DNA from: Dyella_B sp035486915
GTDB taxonomy: Bacteria; Pseudomonadota; Gammaproteobacteria; Xanthomonadales; Rhodanobacteraceae
Assembly (NCBI RefSeq): GCF_035486915.1
Contig: NZ_DATHMR010000073.1
Coordinates: 1 to 43,020, forward strand
Length of the DNA stretch: 43,020 nucleotides
Direction: 5' to 3'
This document shows, in pieces, positions 25,085-33,950 of the stretch. The position numbers and the translations under genes were made by a program. Every line of letters starts with the position of its first letter. Position 1 is the first letter of the stretch. The notes beneath the pieces were generated by a model, which saw only the letters and a program-made list of their open reading frames with translations, was not told where the DNA came from and did not search any database.

Positions 25085-25717
25085 ATGCTTACGGTGTTGG
25101 TAGCAAGCAGCAAGGGTGGTTGTGGCAAGAGCACGCTGGTAACTCAGCTGGCTTCGCATTGGGCGCAGGACGGAAAGCGCACCGCCATCATCGATAGCGA
25201 CCCACAGGGTTCCAGTTTCCGCTGGGCCAGTCTGCGTCCGGAGAATGTGCCCGGTGTCTTGGCGATGGAAGGCGGACGAAAATCGCTCGACAAAGTGCCC
25301 GAGGACACCGATCGCCTATTGATCGACACCCCCGCCGGCTCGCATGAGCGCGAACTCGAGCCTTATCTGGAAAAGGCCGACATGCTGGTGGTGCCGGTGC
25401 TGCCATCGTCCTTCGACATGCACGCCACGCTCAATTTTCTCGGGCATTTGCGCAGCATCAGTCGTATCAAGCGTGGCAAATTGCCGGTCGCGCTCGTCGG
25501 CAATCGGCTCAAGCCATGGACCCATGCCAGTCAGGAAGCGATGGAACAGCTCGCCGAAGAGGCACCCTTCCCGGTCATCGCACAACTGCGCGACACCCAG
25601 GCGTATGTGTTACTCACGTCGCTGGGCAAAGGCATCTTCGATTACAACTCCGAACAGGTTCGCGGGCACCAACAGGACTGGGCACCTTTGTTACGCTGGA
25701 TCAAGCGAAAGCACTAA
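25085..25717 (+). CDS. Orphan ParA/MinD-type ATPase
   Basis: A 210-aa deviant-Walker ATPase. The P-loop SSKGGCGKSTL (residues 8-18) has the signature lysine Lys10 and the general lysine Lys15; DSDPQGS (about 38-44) is the switch I region and LLIDTPAG (about 78-85) is Walker B. Such proteins place cargo by dimerising on nucleoid DNA or membrane. There is no ParB, no parS-like repeat and no N-terminal HTH, so this is not the chromosome-partition pair; short orphan ParAs of this size position other cargo or act in signalling. The 10-base gap to sixA suggests one operon with sixA, the YceI gene and the cardiolipin synthase gene. Confidence 0.88.
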   Translation: MLTVLVASSKGGCGKSTLVTQLASHWAQDGKRTAIIDSDPQGSSFRWASLRPENVPGVLAMEGGRKSLDKVPEDTDRLLIDTPAGSHERELEPYLEKADMLVVPVLPSSFDMHATLNFLGHLRSISRIKRGKLPVALVGNRLKPWTHASQEAMEQLAEEAPFPVIAQLRDTQAYVLLTSLGKGIFDYNSEQVRGHQQDWAPLLRWIKRKH

Positions 25718-25726
25718 GGAATTTTT

Positions 25727-26200
25727 ATGCATGAATTGATCCTGCTACGGCATGCCGAAGCTCAACCCGCGTCCCCCGGCGCCGACGACAATGTGCGCCG
25801 ACTGAGCGGCCGTGGCGAACAGGAGGCGCGCGCCGCAGGCGCATGGCTCAAGTCGCACGGCATTCGGCCCGACCGCGTGTTGTGCTCGCCGTCCGAACGC
25901 ACCTGCGCCACGGCAACGCTTGCACTAGCGGCGCTGGAGCGTGCTCCGACGATGGAGGAAGCGACGGAGATTTACAACGCCACGCCAGGTGAGTTGCTGG
26001 CCCTGCTCGATCAACACGACGACGTAAATACCGTCATGTTGGTCGGCCACAATCCAGGCATCGAACGGCTGGTGGCGTTACTTGTGGAAGGTCGCTCCGA
26101 CGAATTTCGTGGTATGCCGCCGGCGGGATTGGCCGTACTTCATCTGGATGGCCCGCTGGAGCCGGGAAGCGCACGGCTGGATGCGTTCTGGTCGCCGTGA
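25727..26200 (+). CDS. sixA: Phosphohistidine phosphatase SixA
   Basis: A 157-aa histidine phosphatase of the SixA type, which removes phosphate from phosphohistidine on signalling proteins (ArcB, and NPr of the nitrogen PTS in E. coli). The RHG-like motif LRHAEA (Arg8, His9), the SPSERTCATA helix and the second catalytic His in VGHNPG (about residue 106) are all present. The ATG at 25727 follows AAGGAATTTTT. Its stop overlaps the GTG start of the next gene, so translation is coupled. Confidence 0.92.
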   Translation: MHELILLRHAEAQPASPGADDNVRRLSGRGEQEARAAGAWLKSHGIRPDRVLCSPSERTCATATLALAALERAPTMEEATEIYNATPGELLALLDQHDDVNTVMLVGHNPGIERLVALLVEGRSDEFRGMPPAGLAVLHLDGPLEPGSARLDAFWSP

Positions 26201-26760
26201 GGCGGCTCTGGTTGCTGACGCTGCTTTTTCTTGCGGCCTCGGCAGCGGCCAGCGAAACGGATTACCGCATCGATCCGCTTGCCTCGCAGGCGACCTTCGA
26301 AGTGCGCGTGCTTTGGCTGGAGCACGTCGACGGTCATTTCACGCAGGTTGCGGGCGAGGTGGTGCCTGGCCCGAGTCCGGATAGCTGGGTGGTCGATGCC
26401 ACGATTTCCGTGGACAGCGTCGCGATGCCGACCTCGCGCATGCGTCAGTGGGTCATGGCGCCTAACTTCTTCGACGCGGGTCATCATCCCCTGATCCACT
26501 TCGTCTCCAACCCGATTTCACAGGCCGATCTGGACCGAGGCGGTACGCTGACGGGTTCCCTCACCATGCGCGGCGTCACCGCGCCGATTCGCTTTGCAGT
26601 GGAGCCCGTGCACTGTGAAGAAATGTCGCCCAACCCCTGCAAGATCATGCTGCACGGTAACCTGCAGCGAAGTGCGTTCGGTATGACCGCCGATCGCCTC
26701 GCGCTATCGGATAGCGTCGACCTGAATTTGAGCATCACGCTGCAACGCGAAAGTCGTTGA
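26197..26760 (+). CDS. YceI-family periplasmic lipocalin-like protein
   Basis: A 187-aa secreted protein. Residues 1-19 are a signal peptide (RRLWLLTLLFLAASAAA). The mature protein begins with YRIDPLASQATFEV, the hallmark opening of YceI, and continues with GSLTMRGVTAPIRFAVE and LQRSAFGMTADRLALSDSVDL, the other conserved strands of this beta barrel that binds polyprenoid or amphiphilic molecules. The start is a GTG at 26197 inside the last codons of sixA. Its physiological ligand is not known; some relatives respond to acid or base stress. Confidence 0.9.
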   Translation: MRRLWLLTLLFLAASAAASETDYRIDPLASQATFEVRVLWLEHVDGHFTQVAGEVVPGPSPDSWVVDATISVDSVAMPTSRMRQWVMAPNFFDAGHHPLIHFVSNPISQADLDRGGTLTGSLTMRGVTAPIRFAVEPVHCEEMSPNPCKIMLHGNLQRSAFGMTADRLALSDSVDLNLSITLQRESR

Positions 26761-26780
26761 GCCACGGTTATCATCGGCGC

Positions 26781-28676
26781 ATGCGTCTGCGCTGCGGTCT
26801 ATTCGTCATTGTGTTGCTGGTCGTGCTGCTGCAAGGCTGCACGTTGACGCGTGCGCGGATTCAACGGGCCGATACGATCGTTGCCGCCAACACGGATCGG
26901 CAGGTCACATGCGATCGTTCCGATCGCTGCGCGACGCCCTCTCCCTTGCTCGATGCCGCCAATCAGGCACTCGCCCATTCCACGCCGGACAAACCCGAAC
27001 ATGTCGTCACGCTGCTCGACGATAGCGAGGCCGCACTGGTCGCGCGCATCAACCTGATTCGTGCCGCGCGCGAATCGATCGACGTGCAAACGTATATCTG
27101 GGACGAAGACGACACCGGCCAGCTCATTCTCAACGAACTGATCGCCGCTGCCCGTCGCGGCGTCAACGTGCGCATCGTCGCGGATCAATTGTTTTCTTTC
27201 GAAGATCCCGCGGTGCTTGAAAAAGTGGCGCGCGCCAGCTCCCATCTTCAGATACGCATCTACAACCCGACCTTTCAGAACTCGCGCACGCCGCCACTGG
27301 AATTTGCCGCCGGCCTCGTCTGCTGCTTCATAAGGTTCAATCAACGCATGCACAACAAGCTGCTGTTGGTGGACGACGCCATCGGCATCACAGGCGGACG
27401 CAACTATCAGGATCGTTACTTCAATTGGGATAACGATTTCGACTATGTCGACCGCGATGTGATGGTGGGCGGTCCCGCAGCGAAGTCGATGGCCGCCAGC
27501 TTCGAGCTTTTCTGGAATCACAAACGTTCCGTGCCTTTGACGCATCTTCGCGACGTCAATCGCCTGATTCTTCACGATCCGAATCCGCCGCCGTGGCCGG
27601 CACCGCACTATGCCAATGCGTCACGCGTCGCCAGCGCACAGGCCGAAGCGGAGGATTCTGAATGGCTCACCGAGCATTTGATTCAACCAAGTCTGATCAC
27701 AAGCAAGGTGGAATACTTCAGCGATCGTCCGGGCAAGACGGAAAATCCAGACAAGCGCGACGCACGCGAATTCACGATGCGCCTGATGCGTCTGGTCACC
27801 GATGCAAAACAGGAAGTCGTGCTGCAAACACCCTATCTTGTGATGAGTAGCCGTGCGCGTCGTATTTTCAAGAAGCTGCACAACGAAGCGCCATCGCCGA
27901 AGATCATCGTCTCCACCAATTCGCTGGCATCGACCGATGCTTTTGCGGTTTACGCGGTGTCGTACAAGCGTCGCCGAACCTACCTTACGAAGTACGGCTT
28001 CAACATCTATGAAATGAAGCCGCACGCGGAGATCGCGAACGACGCCTATGAGCAGGCGAACGTCTACGATGAGGAAGACGATGACGACGCGACAGCGGAA
28101 CCTGCAACGCCCGGCTTAAAACACAAACGTGCACCAGGCACGGAACGACGGCCGGGCCTTTTCGGCACTAACGGCCGACGCAATCGTCCCGCGCCACTGA
28201 GAAGCCCCGGTCGCCGATTTGGTTTGCATGCCAAGTCGATCGTCGTCGATAACGACCTGGCGATGGTCGGCACACACAACTTCGATCCACGCTCCGATCA
28301 TTACAACACCGAAGCGGGCGTGATCATCTACGATCAACGTTTCGCCAGTCAGCTGCGCGATTCCATCATGCAATCCACGCTGCCGGAGAATGCGTGGGTA
28401 ATTGCGAAGCGCGAGCCCGTGATTCCCGTGCTTGGCAACATCAGCCTGGCGATCAGCGACGTATCAGCCAGGCTTCCGCTGTTCGATATCTGGCCGTTCC
28501 GCTACGCGAGCAGCTACGACATCAAACCGGGATGTACACCACTATTGCCCGCCGATCCGAATTTCGAGCACTGCTACGCGCCAGCCGGCGATTTCCCGGA
28601 TGTCGACATTTCGCCCAAGCTGATCTACACGCGCTTCATCACCGCATTCGGTGCAGGCTGGCAAGGTGTTCTCTAA
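26781..28676 (+). CDS. Phospholipase D-family cardiolipin synthase (ClsC-like) lipoprotein
   Basis: Predicted to make cardiolipin or transfer phosphatidyl groups at the inner membrane. The 631-aa protein starts with a lipoprotein signal ending in LLQGC (Cys20). It has two HKD catalytic motifs, HNKLLLVDDAIGITGGRN (His191, Lys193, Asp198) and HAKSIVVDNDLAMVGTHN (His483, Lys485, Asp490), the layout of ClsC/YmdC. Just before the second motif, residues about 425-478 form an odd insert: acidic EEDDDDATAE, then a basic Pro/Arg/Gly stretch. The ATG at 26781 was chosen for the lipobox; a TTG at 26757 that overlaps the YceI stop is the alternative. Last gene of the parA-sixA-yceI run. Confidence 0.9.
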   Translation: MRLRCGLFVIVLLVVLLQGCTLTRARIQRADTIVAANTDRQVTCDRSDRCATPSPLLDAANQALAHSTPDKPEHVVTLLDDSEAALVARINLIRAARESIDVQTYIWDEDDTGQLILNELIAAARRGVNVRIVADQLFSFEDPAVLEKVARASSHLQIRIYNPTFQNSRTPPLEFAAGLVCCFIRFNQRMHNKLLLVDDAIGITGGRNYQDRYFNWDNDFDYVDRDVMVGGPAAKSMAASFELFWNHKRSVPLTHLRDVNRLILHDPNPPPWPAPHYANASRVASAQAEAEDSEWLTEHLIQPSLITSKVEYFSDRPGKTENPDKRDAREFTMRLMRLVTDAKQEVVLQTPYLVMSSRARRIFKKLHNEAPSPKIIVSTNSLASTDAFAVYAVSYKRRRTYLTKYGFNIYEMKPHAEIANDAYEQANVYDEEDDDDATAEPATPGLKHKRAPGTERRPGLFGTNGRRNRPAPLRSPGRRFGLHAKSIVVDNDLAMVGTHNFDPRSDHYNTEAGVIIYDQRFASQLRDSIMQSTLPENAWVIAKREPVIPVLGNISLAISDVSARLPLFDIWPFRYASSYDIKPGCTPLLPADPNFEHCYAPAGDFPDVDISPKLIYTRFITAFGAGWQGVL

Positions 28677-28680
28677 CAGC

Positions 28681-28802
28681 CTGTTCAAAATCTATGGCGC
28701 GCGCAGAAGCAGCCAAAAAAGACAGTTCCTCGAGCCGTCATTCCAGTGAAAGCTGGAATGACGGCCATGAAGAAGTTGGTCTCTCACTGAGATTTTGAGC
28801 AG
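28681..28802. repeat. Composite inverted-repeat element (MITE-like) with an internal REP palindrome
   Basis: The 122-base gap between two convergent genes is one nested palindrome. Its ends are CTGTTCAAAATCT (28681-28693) and AGATTTTGAGCAG (28790-28802), which pair over 13 bp with one G-T. Inside is a perfect 12-bp stem CCGTCATTCCAG/CTGGAATGACGG around TGAAAG (28735-28764), the REP type seen in many Xanthomonadales genomes. It may be a non-autonomous mobile element and may also end transcription of both flanking genes. It has no coding capacity. Confidence 0.65.
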
Positions 28803-28813
28803 ACTCCAAGGAC

Positions 28814-30100
28814 TTACGGGCGTTCCAAAATGGCTGTGACACCCATGCCGCCAGCCGTGCAGATGGAAATCAATCCGCGACCCGAACCCTTCTGTTCCAG
28901 CAATTTGGCCAGCGTAGCGACGATGCGCGCGCCCGTGGCGGCGAAGGGATGTCCCACAGCAAGACTGGAACCATGCACATTGAGCTTGGCCGGATCGATC
29001 GAACTGAACGGCGCATCCAGACCCAACCGATTCTTGCAGTAATCCGCCGATTCCCATGCACGCAATGTACAAAGCACTTGCGCCGCAAAAGCTTCGTGGA
29101 TTTCGTAGAAATCGAAATCCTGCAACGTCAGTCCATGGCGCGCGAGCATGCGTGGCACCGCAATGGTGGGCGCCATCAGCAAACCTTCGCCGTGTACGAA
29201 GTCGACGGCGGCCACTTCGGCATCGCGCAAATAAGCCTGAATTTTCAGACCGCGCTTGGCCGCCCACGCATCGCTTCCCAGCAGCACGGCCGCAGCGCCG
29301 TCCGACAAGCCGGTGGAGTTGCCTGCCGTGAGTGTGCCGTGCCCGGATGTCTTGTCGAACGCCGGCTTCAGCGTCGCGAGCTTTTCCATCGTGGTATCGG
29401 GACGCAGAAAACCGTCGCGCTTCAACGCGCGAAATGGGATGACCAGATCGTCGAAGAAACCCGCTTCATACGCCGCCGCGAGCTTGTGGTGACTTTCCAG
29501 TGCGACGCGATCCTGATCCACTCGGCCGATGTGCCACTCGCGCGCCATCTTTTCGCAGTGATCGCCCATCGACATCCCCGTGCGCGGCTCGGCCACACCG
29601 GGAAACGACGGCTTCAACTCGCTCAGTGAAAATCCGCGCACCGCGGTTTTCAATTTTTCCATCGGCGTCTTCGCGCGATTCATCGCCAGCAGGCGCTTGC
29701 GTAGACGCGGCGTGAAAACGATCGGCACATCGCTGGTGGTGTCCGAACCGCCAGCGATGCCCGCCTCGATCTGGCCGACGGCAATCTTGTTGGCGATGAT
29801 GATCGTGTTATCCAGCGACGTACCGCAGGCACGCGCCGTGGTGATGCCGGGGGTCGTCGGCGCCAGACCGGAGCTCAGCAGGGCTTCGCGGGCCAGATTC
29901 CAGTCGGAGGAGTGCTTGATAACCGCCCCCATCGCCACTTCGCCCAGCTCCACGCCGTGCAGCCCGAAGCGCTCGACCAAGGCACCCAGCACCTTCACCG
30001 ACATCCCGAAGTTGCCCACATCCGCATACGCAGTATTGTTGCGACAGAACGGGATGCGCACACCGCCGATAATGCCGACGCGCTGCTGCGTGTTTTCCAT
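28814..30100 (-). CDS. Acetyl-CoA C-acyltransferase (FadI-like thiolase)
   Basis: A 428-aa thiolase that cleaves 3-ketoacyl-CoA with CoA in beta-oxidation, or condenses two acetyl-CoA. The nucleophile Cys lies in TTARACGTSLDN, the NEAF-like motif reads IHEAFAAQVL, the catalytic His is in GHPFAATGAR and the second Cys in CTAGGMGV. The GMG in place of the usual GGG, the long length and the first-Cys context favour the FadI/trifunctional-beta branch over PhaA. No fadJ/fadB partner is adjacent; the gene stands alone, divergent from an unknown gene. The ATG at 30100 begins the family N-terminus (QQRVGIIGGVRIPF). Confidence 0.92.
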   Translation of the reverse strand: MENTQQRVGIIGGVRIPFCRNNTAYADVGNFGMSVKVLGALVERFGLHGVELGEVAMGAVIKHSSDWNLAREALLSSGLAPTTPGITTARACGTSLDNTIIIANKIAVGQIEAGIAGGSDTTSDVPIVFTPRLRKRLLAMNRAKTPMEKLKTAVRGFSLSELKPSFPGVAEPRTGMSMGDHCEKMAREWHIGRVDQDRVALESHHKLAAAYEAGFFDDLVIPFRALKRDGFLRPDTTMEKLATLKPAFDKTSGHGTLTAGNSTGLSDGAAAVLLGSDAWAAKRGLKIQAYLRDAEVAAVDFVHGEGLLMAPTIAVPRMLARHGLTLQDFDFYEIHEAFAAQVLCTLRAWESADYCKNRLGLDAPFSSIDPAKLNVHGSSLAVGHPFAATGARIVATLAKLLEQKGSGRGLISICTAGGMGVTAILERP

Positions 30101-30217
30101 AGCCTGACTTATCCAGATACACCTGATCGGGCAAGGCTAACCCGCTCTGTGCCTGGGCGAAAGCCCGAATGCGCGAATGTTAGACTTGTAGCCCTTTGTC
30201 ACACCGGATATCCCTGC

Positions 30218-31360
30218 GTGGAAGCTGGTCCTTTGCAAGCGCTGCCCGCCGTTCTGGCGCTGGAATTTTCCCCGGACGAACAACCCCGGCAACTGACGCT
30301 GGGTCGCGACGAGGCGGCCGAACTGGCCGAGCTGGTGGCCGAAGATCTGCACGCACTGGTTCCACAGGTGGCGCAGGCCCGGCTGGCCTTGGCCGGCTCG
30401 CTGTTCGATGCGGTGGAACTGCTGCGCCCCGGCTTTCCCGTCTGGGCCACGCTGGACGAATTGGCGCGACGCGTTCCGCGCGGTCAGCTCGAAAATGTCG
30501 TGGCGTTCGGCAACCACGATGGCCATATGCCAGCGCAGCCGCTGGAACCGGATCCACACTACGCCGGCGGCCCCATGCGTTTTTTGCCGCTGAGCCTGCT
30601 GGCGCCGGCAGAGCTGGCCGGCGAGCTTTCCGATCGGCTGGAAGTCGAACTCGTCGGCCGCGGCGAAGCCGGTGCGCGCACCGCCGACTGGTTGATGCGT
30701 CGCTTCGGTGTCCGGCTGGAACACGCGCGGTTTTTAAGCCGCAACGACCTACTCGCACTCACCTGCGTGCAATACGAACACGTCAATCTGGCACCGCTCT
30801 GGCAATTGCTGGAAGCCGCATTGCTCACGCCCTATCGCGAAGAAACCACACTCAGCGCGCGCGGGCTATCGCTGCGTTACGCGGATGGCAAAGTATGGGC
30901 TCAATCGCCTGCGCAATGGTTGGCGCATCAAAGCGGCGATGTTGCAGAGCGTCGTCACGCGTTTGCAGGCGCGATGTTCGAATTGCGCCAGTATGGTGCG
31001 CTGTTGCATGCGCATGGCATACCGCTGCAACTGGATAGCACGCCCGACAGCGTTGCCGAGCCTGGCAATGGTGCGCTGATCGACATCATCGACTCGCCCG
31101 ATGCGGCCTACGGTGTACCGTCACTTTTCGCGCATGAGGCGCCCGGTTTGGGTGTCGTGGCCATCACCGTGGCCCAACGCGGCCCGGGTGGCCGCGCGCG
31201 GACGCTGGCTCACGCCTATCCGTTGCAGCCTGCTGCGCTGGGGCCTTTGCTGGCGATCCTAGCTGACCATTTCGGTTCAACCAGCGACCTGCACGCCCTG
31301 GGCCACATTCAGCTCGACGAAAATGGGCAGCTCAGCGCACCGTCCCTAGCCCTCCATTAG
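30218..31360 (+). CDS. Conserved-looking protein of unknown function
   Basis: A protein of about 380 aa with no signal peptide or membrane helix and no family I recognise. It is rich in Leu, Ala and Glu. The N-terminal part (LGRDEAAELAELVAEDLHALVP) looks helical; a middle stretch has FGNHDGHMPAQPLEPDPHYAGG, whose His and Asp residues could bind metal; the end (LGHIQLDENGQLSAPS) looks like a beta hairpin. The GTG at 30218 is the best start I see, but the ribosome binding site (GGATAT) is poor. Codon use matches the neighbours, and the frame is open to the stop without interruption. It lies between a divergent thiolase and a c-di-GMP protein. Confidence 0.65.
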   Translation: MEAGPLQALPAVLALEFSPDEQPRQLTLGRDEAAELAELVAEDLHALVPQVAQARLALAGSLFDAVELLRPGFPVWATLDELARRVPRGQLENVVAFGNHDGHMPAQPLEPDPHYAGGPMRFLPLSLLAPAELAGELSDRLEVELVGRGEAGARTADWLMRRFGVRLEHARFLSRNDLLALTCVQYEHVNLAPLWQLLEAALLTPYREETTLSARGLSLRYADGKVWAQSPAQWLAHQSGDVAERRHAFAGAMFELRQYGALLHAHGIPLQLDSTPDSVAEPGNGALIDIIDSPDAAYGVPSLFAHEAPGLGVVAITVAQRGPGGRARTLAHAYPLQPAALGPLLAILADHFGSTSDLHALGHIQLDENGQLSAPSLALH

Positions 31361-31443
31361 GTGGCAAGTGCCCCCGGTCCGGCGCATGATGTGGCGACGA
31401 GCACCCAGAAAAACACCCTGACCGGTGGCTCCGGGGAACCGAC

Positions 31444-33930
31444 ATGTCGAAGGTGACGCAGCCCATCGAAGGCAGCACGTCCGTCCTCCAAACGGAGATG
31501 GACTTGCTTGCGCATGTCGTGCAGAGCGTTCCGGCACTCATTACCTATATCGATACCGACGAGCGCTTCGTCTTTGCCAACGAAGCGCATCGGGTGTGGT
31601 TCGATATCGACCCAAAAAAAATCATGGGTCGTCTCGTCAGCGAAGCGATGGATCCGGAGAGTTACCTGCGCGCCCGCGCAGCGCTACTGCAAGCCCTTAG
31701 CGGTCAGGGGTCCAGCTACGAAGGCGAGCTTTTCAGCGGCCCCGGCCGCCGCTACGTACATGGCAGCTTTACGCCTGACTTCGACGATCAGGGCAACGTC
31801 TGCGGCGTCTTCACCGTCTTTACCGACGTCACCGAACGCCACGCGCTGGAAGAGCAACTGCGAGAGAGCGAACAACGCTTCTCGCTGGCGTTCCAGCATG
31901 CTGCGGTCGGCATGGCACTGGTTCTTCCCGACGGCCGCTATCAGCGCGTCAATGCCTCGTTGTGCGACATGCTCGGTTATACCGAAACCGAAATGCGCTC
32001 GATGGCGTGGCGCGACATCACGCATCCCGACGACTTGCCGGTCAGCGAAGCACTTGCCGCGCAAATCACCAATGGCAGGCGCGAAGCGTTTCAGACGGAG
32101 AAACGCTACATCCATCGTGACGGACATATCGTCAATGTGTTGCTCAGCGTGTCGCAGGTGCGCAGCGAATCGGGCCAGCTCAACTATCTGGTGAGCCAGG
32201 TCCAGGACATCTCCAAGCGCAAGCAATACGAAGACGCGTTGTTCCGCGAGCGGCAACTTGCGGAAGTCACGCTCAATTCCATCGGCGATGCAGTGATCAC
32301 CACCGATATCGCGCTGAATGTCACCTCGCTCAACCCGATCGCCGAAGCGATGACAGGCTGGACCAGCACTGAAGCCAAAGGCTCACCGCTCGACGATGTT
32401 TTCCGCCTGCGCGACATCAACACGCGGCAACCGCTGGACAATCCGTTACGGCAAGCCATGCGGCGCAACGCCGTCGTTGATTTCAGCGGCAAGGCGATAC
32501 TTTTGCATCGCAATGGTTTCGAAACGCCGATAGAAAACTCCGCCGCGCTGATTCACGATCATTCCGGCAATATCACCGGCGGCGTGCTGGTTTGTCATGA
32601 CATCAGCGAAAACCGCACGCTGGCCTTGAAGCTGATTCAACTTGCCCAGCACGACACGCTCACCGGATTGCCCAATCGCAGCCTGCTCTACGCACGTATC
32701 GAGCAGGCGACGAACATGGCCATGCAACGCCATCGCCAATGCGCACTGCTATACATCGATCTGGATCACTTCCGCCGCATCAACGACACCCTCGGCCACG
32801 GTGTCGGCGATCAGGTTTTGCAGGCGGTCGCACATCAGATACGCAGCACGCTACGCGAAAGTGAAGACCTGGCTTTCCGTTACACCGGCGACGAATTCGT
32901 TGTACTGCTGCCGCGCGTGGACGATGCCGACGAAGCGGCCAGTTTTGCGCAAAAGCTTCTCGACGCTTGCGCGCAAACCACCGTGCCGCACCTGCCACCG
33001 CTCGACCTGCGGGCGAGCATCGGCATCAGCCTGTTCCCGCGCGACGCCATCGAACCGGATGCGCTGGTGCGCAACGCCGATTCCGCCATGTATGAAGTCA
33101 AGACGCAGGGTCGTCACGGCTACTGTTTCTATTCGCCGGAAATGAGCCAGCGCTCGGTGGCGAGTCAGCGCATCGAAAACGTCTTGCGCCACGCGCTTGC
33201 ACACGGCGAACTGTCGCTGCAATACCAGCCCAAGGTCGACGCTGCGCTGGGCCATATCGTGGGCGCCGAAGCATTGCTGCGCTTGCAAGTAGAGGGCAAA
33301 GACGCCTTCTTGCCCGACCAGTTCATTCCGGTGGCCGAAGACACCGGCCTCATCGTTTCCATCGGCACCTGGGCCTTGCGCGAAGCCTGCGTGCAAGCGC
33401 GGCATTGGCAGCGCGAAGGGCGGCCCATTCCCATTTCCGTCAACGTATCGCCGCTGCAAATCCAATATGCAGGGTTCTACGAGCGCCTCGACAGCATTCT
33501 TTGCGAGACAGGGCTGGATCCCGCGCTGCTTGAACTGGAACTCACCGAACGCACAGTGATGAGCGGCGGCGACGGCACCATTCGCCTGCTTCGCCGCATC
33601 CGCCAGCGCGGCGTGCGTTTGTCGCTGGATGATTTCGGCACCGGCTACAGCAGTCTTTCCTATCTGAAACATTTCCCGGTCGACGCACTAAAGATCGATC
33701 GCGCATTTGTCCGCGATATCACGCAGGATCCGGAAACGGCCGCCATTACCAGCGCCATCATTGCGATGGCGCGCAGCCTCAACAAAGACGTGATTGCCGA
33801 AGGCGTCGAAACGGAACTTCAGAGCAGATTCCTGCGCGAAGCTGGTTGTTCGCAGATGCAGGGCTTCCTTTTCGGTGCCCCGATGAGTGCCGACGCGTTA
33901 CATCAGCGCCTTGTCGAACAGGTCGCCTGA
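31444..33930 (+). CDS. PAS-PAS-PAS-GGDEF-EAL c-di-GMP signalling protein
   Basis: An 828-aa cytoplasmic sensor-regulator with no transmembrane segment. Three PAS domains lie at about 25-135, 145-258 (with a PAC tail ending QDISKRK) and 270-390. The GGDEF domain (about 400-560) has a changed active site, TGDEF at 481-485, and the inhibitory RxxD site reads ESED, so cyclase activity is doubtful. The EAL domain (about 575-822) looks intact: EALLR (609-613), the LELTE, DDFGTGYSSL and KIDR motifs, and AEGVET. A phosphodiesterase tuned by PAS signals and perhaps by GTP on the GGDEF domain is the best prediction. The ATG follows GGGGAACCGAC. Confidence 0.93.
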   Translation: MSKVTQPIEGSTSVLQTEMDLLAHVVQSVPALITYIDTDERFVFANEAHRVWFDIDPKKIMGRLVSEAMDPESYLRARAALLQALSGQGSSYEGELFSGPGRRYVHGSFTPDFDDQGNVCGVFTVFTDVTERHALEEQLRESEQRFSLAFQHAAVGMALVLPDGRYQRVNASLCDMLGYTETEMRSMAWRDITHPDDLPVSEALAAQITNGRREAFQTEKRYIHRDGHIVNVLLSVSQVRSESGQLNYLVSQVQDISKRKQYEDALFRERQLAEVTLNSIGDAVITTDIALNVTSLNPIAEAMTGWTSTEAKGSPLDDVFRLRDINTRQPLDNPLRQAMRRNAVVDFSGKAILLHRNGFETPIENSAALIHDHSGNITGGVLVCHDISENRTLALKLIQLAQHDTLTGLPNRSLLYARIEQATNMAMQRHRQCALLYIDLDHFRRINDTLGHGVGDQVLQAVAHQIRSTLRESEDLAFRYTGDEFVVLLPRVDDADEAASFAQKLLDACAQTTVPHLPPLDLRASIGISLFPRDAIEPDALVRNADSAMYEVKTQGRHGYCFYSPEMSQRSVASQRIENVLRHALAHGELSLQYQPKVDAALGHIVGAEALLRLQVEGKDAFLPDQFIPVAEDTGLIVSIGTWALREACVQARHWQREGRPIPISVNVSPLQIQYAGFYERLDSILCETGLDPALLELELTERTVMSGGDGTIRLLRRIRQRGVRLSLDDFGTGYSSLSYLKHFPVDALKIDRAFVRDITQDPETAAITSAIIAMARSLNKDVIAEGVETELQSRFLREAGCSQMQGFLFGAPMSADALHQRLVEQVA

Positions 33931-33950
33931 CAACGCCATCGCGGTGTAGA

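Noticed and set aside
25085..25717. Chromosome-partition ParA of a parAB-parS locus
   Set aside because: No ParB gene or parS-like TGTTNCACGTGAAACA palindrome is nearby and the protein lacks an N-terminal DNA-binding extension.
31361..31443. Possible c-di-GMP riboswitch before the PAS-GGDEF-EAL gene (GGTGGCTCCGGGGAACCGAC resembles the end of GEMM aptamers)
   Set aside because: The 5' half of the aptamer with its conserved CACGCACAGGGCAAACC-like part is missing and the gap is too short.
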